Shown here in pieces: positions 22,545 through 32,094 of a DNA stretch of 64,000 bases; the first letter of the stretch is position 1, and each line of letters starts with the position of its first letter. Position numbers and translations under genes: made by a program. Source of the stretch: Hyaloperonospora brassicae (taxonomy: Eukaryota > Oomycota > Peronosporomycetes > Peronosporales > Peronosporaceae). The stretch spans positions 62,001 through 126,000 of the forward strand of contig CANTFL010000086.1 in NCBI GenBank assembly GCA_947650285.1, written 5' to 3'. The notes beneath the pieces were generated by a model. That model saw only the letters and a list, made by a program, of their open reading frames with translations, was not told where the DNA came from and searched no databases.

Positions 22545-23699
22545 ATGAACATGTTGGATGAAGAAGACACCTTTCACGCCACGCGTGAAGGGTTTAACCA
22601 TTTGAGTGACATCGAATGGGGTGCGGTAGAACGAATGAGTTCTACCGTAGGCGAGTTCGTTATTAGCGCCATGTTGAAGTCTCTAGACAGAGACCAACAA
22701 CATGCCGCTATTGCCAAGTTCATTCAGAATGAACTTGCTCTCGAGAGGGAGAAAGTAGCCTTGCTTCACCAGCAAGGCTCTCAACAGGCCGAGCAGTTGA
22801 GAGAACTCGGTGCTCAACAGACGGAGCTGTTGAGACAGCAGCAATTCCATGCTGCTGTGGGCGGGACGGCGCATGCGCGTCGTCCCGAAGTCATGAAAGT
22901 TGACACCTCCAAGTACAGTGGGGTCCCGGAGGACTCCCTGTTACTATGGTTTGTCGAACTCGACCGAGCCCTTAGGGCTCGATGCGTCGAAGATGAGCAA
23001 ATGAAACTCACATTTGCTCAGACCCACATGGCAGGGCGTGCCAAAACTTGGTCCCTGGGGCTCGAGAGTAGCGACCCACATGTGTTTGGGTCGCTAGAGG
23101 ACTTCAAGTCCCGGCTCAGACAAACGTTTGAGCCGCCACGGGCTGAGTTCAGGGCTCGTTCAGAGCTCTTGAAACTCAAGCAGGGTAAGCGTGATGTGCA
23201 CGCTTACGCACAACATATACGACTCCTTGCGAGTAGTATAACTGCCAACCCAGTTCATGAACACACGTTGATTACGGTGTTCATGCAAGGGCTCGCAGAA
23301 GGGCCCGTCAGGAGCCATCTGTTCCGCCTTGAGCTGAATACGCTGGAAGATGCGATATCAGCCGCGGAACAGGAAGACTTTAGCATGAGACAGGCTCATG
23401 CTAGCTCAAACTCTTATCGTTCACCGAGACGACAAGAGATCGGAGGTCCAGAACCAATGGACCTCTGCTATGTTGAGAGCGAAAGACCTCGCTCTTCAAA
23501 CAACAAGCGATTGCAGAGGTGCAATCGCTGTCAGAAGTTAGGGCACTACGCATACGAGTGTAGTGCTCCACGCCCAGTACCAAACAGTACTGAGCGAAAT
23601 GGACGACCATTTGACAGAAAAGACAATGGGTGTGGGTCCAGCGCTGTTGCGAAGCCGCAACAGCGAGACGGACCATCAAAAAATGGTCGGGGTCAGTAG
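22545..23699 (+). CDS. Gag of element 3
   Basis: Intact 384-residue Gag, starting at the first ATG after the PBS (MNMLDEEDTFHATREGFNHL). A coiled region (QQGSQQAEQLRELGAQQTEL, about residues 75-95) precedes a retrotransposon gag/capsid domain (about 120-280; KYSGVPEDSLLLWFVELDRA, LEDFKSRLRQTFEPP, AYAQHIRLLASSI). A CCHC zinc knuckle is near residue 327 (CNRCQKLGHYAYEC) and the tail is basic. It would form the particle and bind RNA. The stop TAG at 23697-23699 lies in a stem-loop. This is the only large intact ORF of the element and could serve in trans. Confidence 0.92.
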   Translation: MNMLDEEDTFHATREGFNHLSDIEWGAVERMSSTVGEFVISAMLKSLDRDQQHAAIAKFIQNELALEREKVALLHQQGSQQAEQLRELGAQQTELLRQQQFHAAVGGTAHARRPEVMKVDTSKYSGVPEDSLLLWFVELDRALRARCVEDEQMKLTFAQTHMAGRAKTWSLGLESSDPHVFGSLEDFKSRLRQTFEPPRAEFRARSELLKLKQGKRDVHAYAQHIRLLASSITANPVHEHTLITVFMQGLAEGPVRSHLFRLELNTLEDAISAAEQEDFSMRQAHASSNSYRSPRRQEIGGPEPMDLCYVESERPRSSNNKRLQRCNRCQKLGHYAYECSAPRPVPNSTERNGRPFDRKDNGCGSSAVAKPQQRDGPSKNGRGQ

Positions 23700-23717
23700 G
23701 GGCGGAGCGCCCTACTG
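23678..23717 (+). other. Predicted -1 ribosomal frameshift signal, element 3
   Basis: Heptamer A AAA AAT at 23678-23684, in phase with gag codons TCA AAA AAT. A 9-nt spacer (23685-23693) follows, then a stem-loop with arms 23694-23701 and 23710-23717 (CAGTAGGG/CCCTACTG) enclosing the gag TAG. The protease frame is -1 and open across the junction. Because this element is full of hairpins, the stem alone is weak evidence; the phased heptamer and spacing are what support it. Confidence 0.65.
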
Positions 23718-24421
23718 ATCCAGCAACCTCAAGAGAATTCGCAAATCTCTTGACGAAAGTTGCTCCAGAAACACAATCATTGTGTGTCTCTGCACCTGGT
23801 GATGACGTTTCGCTCATCACCTTGAAGTTGGAAGCGACAAATGATTTGTCGCTTCGTGACCTAGTAGACTGTGGGGCGTCGAACAACTTTGTTCGTCGCC
23901 AGTCACTAGAGGGTCGTAGGCTCAAGTTCGTTGAGCGCGACATTCCCCTCACAAGGATGACGGTGCGCCTTGCCACAGGCGCATCGATTACCGTTGATAA
24001 ACGTGTAGTAGGAATCCACTACACGTTAGAGGGCGAACAGTACGATGATGACTTCATCGTACTAGATCTGGATGACAAATTCGATGTCATCCTGGGATTA
24101 CCTTGGCTCAGAAAATACGAGCCAAGGGTGAGCTGGCAGCATCGATCCGTGAAGATGCCTGCTGTTTGTTCATCAGATGGCCATCTGATGAACATCTTGG
24201 AGCGTCCACAAGCGTGTGGATGTTCTGCGAGTGAGTGCGATGGCCTCACTTGCGGTACGGTCGTTAGCACGACTGCACAAGATCATAGTGTAGTTGATCA
24301 CTACACTGTGGAGCAAGCTCCCGGCGGCTGTACAGATGTACAGGCTGCGCCGAAGGTCCACCACTCGAATAAGTCGAGTGGACCGGGACATGGATGCATG
24401 CCTAGCGGGCAGCATCTTTGA
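23684..24421 (+). pseudogene. Protease region of pol, element 3
   Basis: -1 frame relative to gag. The active site is VDCGASNNFVRRQSL (about 23865-23910), with Cys in the position after the catalytic Asp where most retropepsins have Ser or Thr. A flap/second strand follows, FIVLDLDDKFDVILGLPWL. The linker runs to TGA 24419-24421, after which the same frame stays open to 25285. The TGA is the first lesion of pol. Confidence 0.83.
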
Positions 24422-25898
24422 AGAAAGAAACCTGTTGCCCCCAAGGGGCAACATGAAAATCCTAGGTCGACTGGAGAGTCGACCGTAGAGGATCGGTTCC
24501 TGACTGTGGTTGCACAGCCACAGTCGGAAGACGTCGAGGGAATAAGTCCCCACGTACTTGAGGAAGGAATTCCTCAAGAGTCGCTTGCTGAGGGATTAGG
24601 CCCTCAGCAACCTGTGGAAGAAAGTTCCCAGGAAGAAACCGAGACGTTGAACGTCTTGGTTAATGACGGATCAAGCGTAGGCGCTTATACGCTTGATCTG
24701 ATTGTGCCTCCGAAGTTGACTTCGGAGATAACTCAGTTGCCAACGCTAGAACCGAAACGGTTCTGGCGTGATCTGCGTAGTGGCAAAGTCAAGCAGATCT
24801 GCATACTCGTCACAGAGGATGAGTATGTGACTGACATTCGGTCGGCAACAGTATTTGCTGAGAACGAACGGGTTCTCAGCAGCTCATCGATGGACGAAAG
24901 TGTCCGCGATGAGAAGACTCGGATTAGCCGATACGCTTCCCAATCCTGGGAGTCACTTCAGGCAAATCCTTTGTATAAGGATTTGATCGAATTCAGGGAT
25001 GTGTTCCCTGAATCCGTACCTTGCGAGTTGCCTAAGGACAAAGGCACTCGACACGAGATCGAGCTCAAACCGGGCTCGAAATACTGTGTCATGAAGCAGT
25101 GGCCACTGCCTCGTGAAAAAGTACTAGCGATCGACAAGTTCTTTACCGATCGCTTGGCAGCGGGCCATGTGAGGGAATCAACATCCCCTCACAGCTCTCC
25201 GACCTTCTGTGTGCGAAAGGCCACAGGAGGGTGGCGGATAGTGCACGCATTCAACAAGTTGAATACTGCAACGGTACCGGCTTAGACGCCGATACCAAGA
25301 AAGGACGTGATCATTGATGGTATGTCAAAGAGTATCATCTTCTCGTTCATGGATCGGATAGATGGCTTATATCAGATCCTCATGTGGAAACGGGACATCC
25401 CGTACACATCAGTGAGCACCCCCAGCGGGATGCTGCGGGAGTGGCTAGTGAGGCTAGAAGGGCTGAGTATTGCCCCTTCAACATTTAGCAGATGTGTAAC
25501 TCTGGTTGACACCAGTGCGGGATTTAGCGCCGAGTTACTTTGACGATGTGTTCGTTCATACCCGGGCTATGGACGGAAAGACGGACGTTGAAGTCCACAG
25601 AGCACACGTTCGTCAGGTAGTTCAACTTATGGGCAAGCATAAGTTGTACGCCAACCTCAAAAAGTGTGTATTTGCGGCTAGCAAAATACCGCTTCTTGGG
25701 TGCATCGTGGGTAAACACGGCGTAGGCACTGATTTCGAAACTATCAAGGCAATCATCGACTGGCACGGGCCAGTCGATGTCAAGGGACTAAGGAAGTTCC
25801 TTGGTCTTGCGGCATACTTGCACAAGTACTCGCGCAACTACGCCGAGATGACTGTTCATCTTTCTTGTCTGCTCAAGAATAATGTCAAGGGGTCATAG
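24422..25898 (+). pseudogene. RT region of pol, element 3
   Basis: 24506-25285 holds the linker and RT start (KYCVMKQWPLPREKVLAID, VRESTSPHSSPTFCVR, GGWRIVHAFNKLN), ending in TAG 25283-25285 where the family has Gln (a C-to-T change). The frame continues as IIDGMSKSIIFSFMDRIDGLYQIL to 25543, then a frame change near 25500 leads to SYFDDVFVHTRAMD, the RT active site, and the connection LYANLKKCVFAASKIPLLGC. It ends at TAG 25896-25898 (Trp to stop). Confidence 0.88.
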
Positions 25899-26879
25899 AA
25901 TGCTGACTGTCAGCGTTCCGTTGAGGGTATCAAGCAAAGATTGATGCAATCGCCGATCTTGGCGATTGCAGATCAGGACAGACCATTTCATGTGGTCTGA
26001 GACGCCAGCGATTTTGCAATCGGCTGTGCGTTAATGCAGTTCGATGCAGATGGCGCGGAGCGCGTCATCTGTTATCAGTCGCGTAAGCTGCAAGCAGCTG
26101 AGCGTAATTACCCAGTGCATGACAAGGAACTCCTTGCCATGAAGGATGCACTGGCTAAGTTTCGCGTCTATCTCTTGGGAGATAGACCGTTTGTTGTCTA
26201 CACGGACCATGCGTCATTACGCACGGCCGTAAACAGCCCACACCTCTCGCAAAGGATGGCGAGGTGGCTGTCTTTCTTCGCGGAGTATAACTTCTCTGTG
26301 GAGTATAAACCAGGACGACTCAATGTCGTCGCTGATGCGCTATCACGTCGGCCCGGTTTAGAGCCGACTACACACGTCAACAGTGAGATATTGCCTACTG
26401 TTGCGGCGCTCTCAGTTCGTGTACAGACATCGAAGTTACTCGCCGACGTGCGGAAGCAATACGTAGGAGATAAGGATACCCTACGCTTGATGGATCACCT
26501 TGCAAATCCATCCTGGAAATCCTTGTCAGATTTACCGGCTTCATACCGTTCCTTATTGAATCGATATACGATTTACAACGGGTTGCTGTACTACACATCA
26601 GTTGCAGACGACACGCCTCGTGTTGTCGCACTCGATAATGATGATTTGCGCTTGCGCATCATGTTCGAATGTCACGACGCGCCAACAGCTGGGTATTGTG
26701 GACGCGAGAAGACTTACCTCACGGTCAGTCATGACTTCGAGTGGCTCCACCAGTATCAGTTTGTACGCAAGTACTTTTTTTCTTGCGAGGTCTGTCAGCG
26801 GGTGAAGCCTGGACCTTCATACCGTGCACCATTGCACCTCTGCCGGTCCCGGCAGAGTGTTCTGAGTTCGTTTTCATGA
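25899..26879 (+). pseudogene. RNase H and integrase zinc finger, element 3
   Basis: A TGA at 25998-26000 replaces the codon before the RNase H DASDFAIGCAL motif. From 26034 the frame is open: RKLQAAERNYPVHDKELLAM, YTDHASLRTAVNSPH, NVVADALSRRPG. The integrase zinc finger follows (H near CHDAPTAGYCGREKTYL, and CEVCQRVKPG). A frame change near 26850 ends this piece. Confidence 0.87.
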
Positions 26880-27232
26880 GCTTTGGCTTCGGGTTCCCTG
26901 AAGACACTCACAAGCATAATGGTGTTCTTGTGTTTGTAAATCGTTTCAGCAAGATGGTAAATCTTGCTGCGGTTCCTGAGTCGATCACTTCACACGGATG
27001 TTCGCGTGTATTCATCGACACAGTGTTTCGACTCCACGGGTTACGTCGTGAACTCGTATCCGACCGTGATCCTCGGTTCACGGCGAAGTTTTGGCAACCC
27101 GTGTCCCGTTCTCTCGGAAAACGGTTGAAGATGTCCACCTCTGACCATTTCGAAACGGATGGTCAGACAGAACGTGCAAACCGTGTCCTCGAAGAAATAC
27201 TTCGAGGGTACGTTCACTACTTTGAAATGTAG
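26860..27232 (+). pseudogene. Integrase catalytic core, element 3
   Basis: Contains HNGVLVFVNRFSKMVNLAAV, LVSDRDPRFTAKFW and ETDGQTERANRVLEEILRGY, so the second Asp and the Glu of the DDE triad are present. The first Asp is replaced: the motif reads MSFGFGFPED (Ser codon AGC at 26879-26881) where this family has MDF. Stop at 27230-27232. Confidence 0.85.
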
Positions 27233-28583
27233 TAAGTTCTTGCTGATGGTCAAATTCGCCATCAACAACTCCGTGCATGCGTCCACGACGCATACACCTT
27301 CTACGTAATATCTTACGCCAATTACTTGTTCCCGCGCTGATACAGGGTGACTGTGGGTCAAGGAGGGAGGGACTCGCTCGAGCTAAAACCGTTTTGAATC
27401 TTCATCATCACGCATCACCGCGCACACCGATACGTTTGATGACGATGTCGACAATATCGACATCGAAGAAGACAAGATTAGCAGTAGCGTTGACGCTGCT
27501 GCTTTACAATACAGTGATGAAGATGCTGGCAGATTCAGCATCATCAACGATTGTGTCAGTGAGAAGGAGGACAACCTCGCTGAAGAAGAAATGAATCTCT
27601 TAGCAGGGTGCAAGAAGCTCACTGAAAGACACAACAGAGAGTCAGCAGAGAACCTCCTGCTGACTCGAGAGGCGGTAGTCCGTTTCGTATAGGACTCCAT
27701 CGCAAATGCGGTGGACCGTCAGAAACGGAACGCAGACAAGAATGGAAGAGCGAATGTTCTTTCATTTAAGGTTAACGACCTAGTACTACTGTCTACGGTA
27801 AACTTACCTGGACATGCAGTCACTAGTGTCGGCAGTAGTAAACTACTGCCGAAATACATTGGGCCATTTCGAGTGTTGCATCGCAAGAGCAATGCATACA
27901 CACTCGAATTGCCACGTGGGATGCGCACGCATCCTACGTTTTACGTGGGGAGGCTTAGGTCGTACTGTCAGTACGAGCCTTCTTCTTCCGATGAAGATAG
28001 CCCCCACGTTCAAGAACATCCATCAAGTTCTTGCGTTCGCGCTCCAGACGATCCGTCTGGTCGCGCAGATATGATACCTCGGTATTCAACCGAGATATCT
28101 CCCCGCGAGCTGTCGCCAGCTCGCCGAATAGGGAGCGGACATCCCGCTCGACCTGAAGCTGCGCCGTGGCATAATCGGCGCGATCCCTCGCCCGATCAGC
28201 CTCGTGACCCTTGCGGTTCTTCCGCACGGTATCGGTTAAAGCGTAGCGCCGGTCGCGCTCGTGCTTCAAGTCATCGCGCAATTCATCGATTGCGCGATCC
28301 ATCTCGTAAGGGTCGAGATGGTGAACCGAATCATCTGGAGGAGGTCTTTCCTCCTCCACCACATCCTTTGGTGGATGCTCAAGGTGATCAACGCTTTCTA
28401 GTGGAGCGTATCTTGAATCACCGTGACGATTCAGGATCAAGGACGAGCTACCTCGTCCACTGGCGGGGGTATCCACCCTCTCGGAACAGCTGGGAGCCCC
28501 GATCTCAGCTGTTGATGGATGTTGAAGGTCTCATCCGCCAGTATGACGAGACCCATCCGATGAGTCCTGTGGCCCATCGGTAA
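27233..28583 (+). pseudogene. Integrase C-terminus and chromodomain, element 3
   Basis: 27233-27700 is frame-broken, acidic and Ser-rich. 27711-28583 is open: VDRQKRNADKNGRANVLSF, NDLVLLSTVNLPGHA, LPKYIGPFRVLHRKSNAYTL (GPF/Y module), RTHPTFYVGRLRSY. A Ser/Pro/Arg-rich linker follows, then the chromodomain RFLVERILNHRDDSG...[18 protein letters not shown] at about 28395-28500. The linker is the part overprinted by the antisense coiled coil. Confidence 0.88.
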
Positions 28584-29561
28584 ACACGCGCCCTAGGCGC
28601 TTGTAGACGGATTGCAAGTTTGCAATCGCGTCACGCATCTCAGCCGAGATGTGTGCCCTTCCCCAGGGCGAATTTAGGGAGTACACATCCCTATGTGCAC
28701 GTTGCGAGTTGTCAACACAACTCGCACAAGGGTCTCCCCATGTGAGGCAAGGAATGCCTGCCTCACTCGATAAACAATGCAACCGGTATCTAGCACCGGT
28801 TGGCGTTCGCCGTTCGAACCTGAGATGTGTCGCCTCAAGTTTCTTGAGCCACCCTTCTCGTCCAAAATTCTTTACGTTTTGGACGAACGCGTGCCACGCA
28901 GCCAAAAGCGATGTTTTGTCACGCTTTTGGTTGCTATTGTACCATCGATGTCAAAGAAAGACATCGAGATAAAAATCCTCTTCAGCGCGAAAGTTCTTCG
29001 CGCTGGAACTCAAGCCGTGAAGCTCGGTTGCATCGAATAAGGGTATTCGATGGTGTTGGCCTGTCTCGTGAGACAGGCTATTGATGAGTTGTTCGGGCAA
29101 ACGCCACGGCTTCAACTCATCACGCTTCACAGTGGTACCCTTGTCGGTACCACGGCTCCCAGATTGACGACGGCTCACACCATCGTCATCACGCTCGTGC
29201 GAAGACGCACGAGCCGGCGGTGGTAAGGAATAATATTCCCGACCGCCCTGATCATCGTCATCACTGCCGAACAGACTGTGATGCAAATCACGAGTCTGTC
29301 GTTTGGCAGTAGCCTTGGTGAATACTGAGGCGTCACCAGTGATCGAGACGCCTCTGGAACATTGCCCGAGTCAGACACGTCTGACTCGCCAGAGTAGATG
29401 ACCTCTACATCAGGGTCATCGTGCGCACGCGGTCTGATACCGCGTGCACCTGCAGCACCTGTTGCTGCAGGCGAAGAAGGGGCGGCAGACGACGAAGCGT
29501 CTGCCGCAGAGGCTTGCACAGCACCAGACTGTGTGGGTCTTGAGTCACCTCGCATAGACAT
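27955..29561 (-). pseudogene. Antisense 3' ORF of element 3
   Basis: Starts at ATG 29559-29561 (MSMRGDSRPTQSGAVQASAA) and runs toward pol for about 535 codons, broken only by one frameshift near 29290 and two TGAs (28951-28953, 28531-28533) in one continuing frame. The N-terminus is Ala/Ser-rich and acidic. The middle carries RDELKPWRLPEQLINSLSHE, RWYNSNQKRDKTSLLAAWHA and a Cys-rich stretch (RLHCLSSEAGIPC...CASC). The C-terminal 110 residues (LRDDLKHERDRRYALTDTV, LATARGEISRLNTEVSYL) form a clear coiled coil. From 28584 to 29561 no sense ORF competes, which supports real antisense coding. Function unknown; possibly a structural or regulatory accessory protein. Confidence 0.6.
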
Positions 29562-29680
29562 GTTAACTATGCGAGGTCAAGCGGAAAGTGAATGGAACGG
29601 ACCCAACAAGTGCTCCCTGTCCCAATCGTGGCCAACGGGTGGCCTCCATATTTTCGATAGTCACACGGTGACTATCAGTT

Positions 29681-29692
29681 AGGAGGGGGTGA
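29681..29692 (+). other. Polypurine tract, element 3
   Basis: AGGAGGGGGTGA immediately before the 3' LTR. Confidence 0.85.
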
Positions 29693-30083
29693 TGTAACGG
29701 GGCAGCCCGTTACATGAAATTGTCACTTTAAGGAAAGTGACAATAAAGAATATAAAGATGGCTATTCTTTAAACAATATCACATAAGTGGTGATATTGAA
29801 GTGTCGACCAAAGGGTCTGTTCATTGGTTGATATCGTGATGATATCAACCCACCAATCGCCGCAAGACGCGCGCAATGAGTGGTGACGAGACGTCACCAT
29901 ACATGCAGTTATATTAGTATAATTGAATTAAGTCAAACGAAGAGACAGTAGTTTAAAGACTTAATTCTATTAATATAACAGTTCTACTTTTACCCTACCT
30001 ACGCTTCCTCGCTTGCCACGTGTACGTCCGTCGGGGCACCCAAATCCCTTGCGTTAAGTTGCGCAAGGGTGTGCCCCGATACA
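29693..30083 (+). repeat. 3' LTR of element 3
   Basis: 391 bp, four substitutions relative to 22110-22500 and no indels. One of them improves a hairpin (GTCACTTT/AAAGTGAC here, GTCACATT/AAAGTGAC in the 5' LTR), another breaks the terminal TTACA to ATACA. Confidence 0.97.
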
Positions 30084-30088
30084 TACGG

Positions 30089-31335
30089 CCAGTGTGGGAG
30101 TCCGTGGGCCCTTTCGATCGCTGCCTAGACGTGACTTACGCTAGTGGTCCGGTGGATGGCGACGCCCGTGTGGACCTCACGGCGACGTTCGTGCTGCAAC
30201 TCACTGCGAGTATCGAGCGATGGTCGAAATAGACCTCTATCGTGGCGTTTGGCTCTGTTCTGGATGGCCCTGACTCGGACAAATCGCTGCTCGTGTGTCA
30301 GCAGACGCTCGGCTGTGTGGTGAGCTGCTTTGAGTTGCACAGCTTCGTAGCGCGGGGACATGGCGGACACATCGTATACTTTGCCGCAACTGTGAGCGGC
30401 ACGATAGATGCATTGGTGGTAAGCCGTTGGCTGGACCGATGCAGCACATGCTCGAGGGATGGAACAGGCGTCGCGTGCGTCCCACAACGTGTGTGTCGCC
30501 ATCTGCAACTCCGCAAAGGTCACTGACGAGCCGTGGAGCTACGCACATGCTGAGTCCGAACTTGAATGCGCTGCTTGGCAAGACGACCCAGATCTCGAAA
30601 GGCCCGATCGTAGCGGAGAGCAACTTATGCGGGTCACCCCAGTACGAGACGTCGAACGTGTCGGTGCGGGCTGCAGCTGACGTGGCAAACCAGCCATGGT
30701 ATCGTGATGCGTCTTCCCACGGTGCTGCAGCGTCGGAACAGATCGCCAAAAAAGGTCGATCGGAGCGCAACGAGCGAGAACGTCGTGACGTCTTTGTGGA
30801 GAAGTGGCTGAGTGAGGCACATCTCTGATGGGGTTCAGCATCCAACTAACCACTGGCGAAGTGTTCACCAGTATGAAGTTGATCGTCATGAGCTGTTGGC
30901 GATAGATGACTTGTTGCGAGGCATAGTAGAGACATAGTACGCGAGCAAACGATCTCATTCAAACTGTATTGTGGTAGCTGAGTTATTCGTTCGATGCTAC
31001 CATGCGAGTTGAACACCGCGCCGCTACCACCGTGCTCAGGTCAACGATGGAGTGTGACGAAAGCGTCGTTGACTCTTCACAATTACCTGGTGCCTCGTGC
31101 TGTAGAGTCCGTGCCTCGTTCCTTCGTGCTGTCGTCGTTTCGAAGATGACGGGCGTCGGTCACAAGACGTTTAGGCGAGCGTGCCGTCGTCAACAAGTTC
31201 ACGTCGCCGGGACATTGGTCTACAGCCTTCTCGATTTTGATGTGGCGTCCTTGTTACCAGCAAAGTGCGTCGTAAGTGTGTGAAATCTCTTGTCGTCTTT
31301 GGACTTGGACAGGTTGTGTTCGAAACTCATTGCAA
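30089..31335. other. Right flank of the split locus; possible degenerate gene
   Basis: A plus frame continues from 30084 with one TAG at 30230-30232 to 30526 (residues such as RPVWESVGPFDRCLDVTYAS, HIVYFAATVSGTIDA), and a neighbouring frame runs to 30828. It reads like broken coding sequence, but I cannot name a family. The minus-strand frames here look like shadows. 30829-31335 has nothing I can support. Confidence 0.4.
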
Positions 31336-32094
31336 CTAGTTCAAATGGAAAAGTCGATAGAAAGCCTGCGGCTTGCCTGTTGACATGGCGGCACGGTCGA
31401 ATCCTTCACGACCACCGTAACCTGTTTCGACGGTGTCGCGGTAAACAGCCTCGCCTCGCTTCGGATCTTTGGCCGATGCCTCACAAAATTCCCATAGTAC
31501 GCCGACGGCATGCTTATGTTGACTAGTGAACGAACTCAAATCAGACAGCAAATGCAGACCGAGTAGCTTCATCACATCGAGCGGAGTTTTACCGTCTGCG
31601 ATCCAAAGGTTCATCAGCAGTTTTAAGAGCGTTTTCCCAGCTGATTTGTGAAACTCATTATAGCTGCTCCGCAGTTCGTAAAGCAATAGTGCCCTCTGAG
31701 TGTCGTCCTCATTCCGAAGTGCTTTTCGAATGGCGTCGTCGCCGAATCTATAGGCAACCGTTTCCACGTCGGGAATCTCCAACACTTCGTGCATTCGCTT
31801 GGGTGGCTGGTGCTCTTGCAGCGCTTTGAAAGCTTTCTCAAATTTCTCCTCAAGTTCGGAAATCCATTCCGCGGGAGAGAATGGTCTCGATTCAATCGAT
31901 TCCGAGTTCTCCGTCGCCATCGTTCCTTGAGACCTTAAGACCCTGCTAGGAGGGGAGTTCTCGCCACCGGCGGCCAAGACAGCGACAGCAGGGTCTTGGT
32001 GTTCCATCGGCGCAGGATCCGCAGCCTCCGAGACGCCGTCGGGGCGTGGCAGGAGAGCGGACGAAGCCACAAGGGCGAGGGTGAAGACACGCAT
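31336..32094 (-). CDS. RXLR effector candidate
   Basis: A single exon of 252 residues. Residues 1-24 form a secretion signal (MRVFTLALVASSALLPRPDG, then cleavage near VSEA). RVLR at residues 51-54 is a canonical RXLR motif, within 30 residues of the signal. No EER follows, though the stretch after it is acidic (TENSESIE). The C-terminal part is helical with Trp/Leu/Tyr-type spacing: WISELEEKFEKAF, then LLMNLWIADGKTPLDVMKLL and VGVLWEFCEASA, the LWY/WY pattern of oomycete effectors. Such proteins are secreted and act in the host plant cell. It sits alone among transposons, as is common for this class. The host target is unknown. The start is the only ATG giving a signal peptide. Confidence 0.85.
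   Translation of the reverse strand: MRVFTLALVASSALLPRPDGVSEAADPAPMEHQDPAVAVLAAGGENSPPSRVLRSQGTMATENSESIESRPFSPAEWISELEEKFEKAFKALQEHQPPKRMHEVLEIPDVETVAYRFGDDAIRKALRNEDDTQRALLLYELRSSYNEFHKSAGKTLLKLLMNLWIADGKTPLDVMKLLGLHLLSDLSSFTSQHKHAVGVLWEFCEASAKDPKRGEAVYRDTVETGYGGREGFDRAAMSTGKPQAFYRLFHLN

Larger units (their letters stand above)
22110..30083 (+). mobile_element. Ty3/gypsy chromovirus, element 3 (full length, young, defective)
   Basis: 7,974 bp, flanked by the perfect 5-bp duplication TACGG (22105-22109, 30084-30088). The LTRs are 391 bp each and differ at only four positions, so insertion is recent. Order: LTR, PBS, gag, frameshift site, protease, RT, RNase H, integrase, chromodomain, antisense ORF, polypurine tract, LTR. 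A different family from elements 1 and 2. Stops in pol and loss of an integrase catalytic Asp show it is not autonomous. Nearly the whole element is built of short inverted repeats (see findings). Confidence 0.98.
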
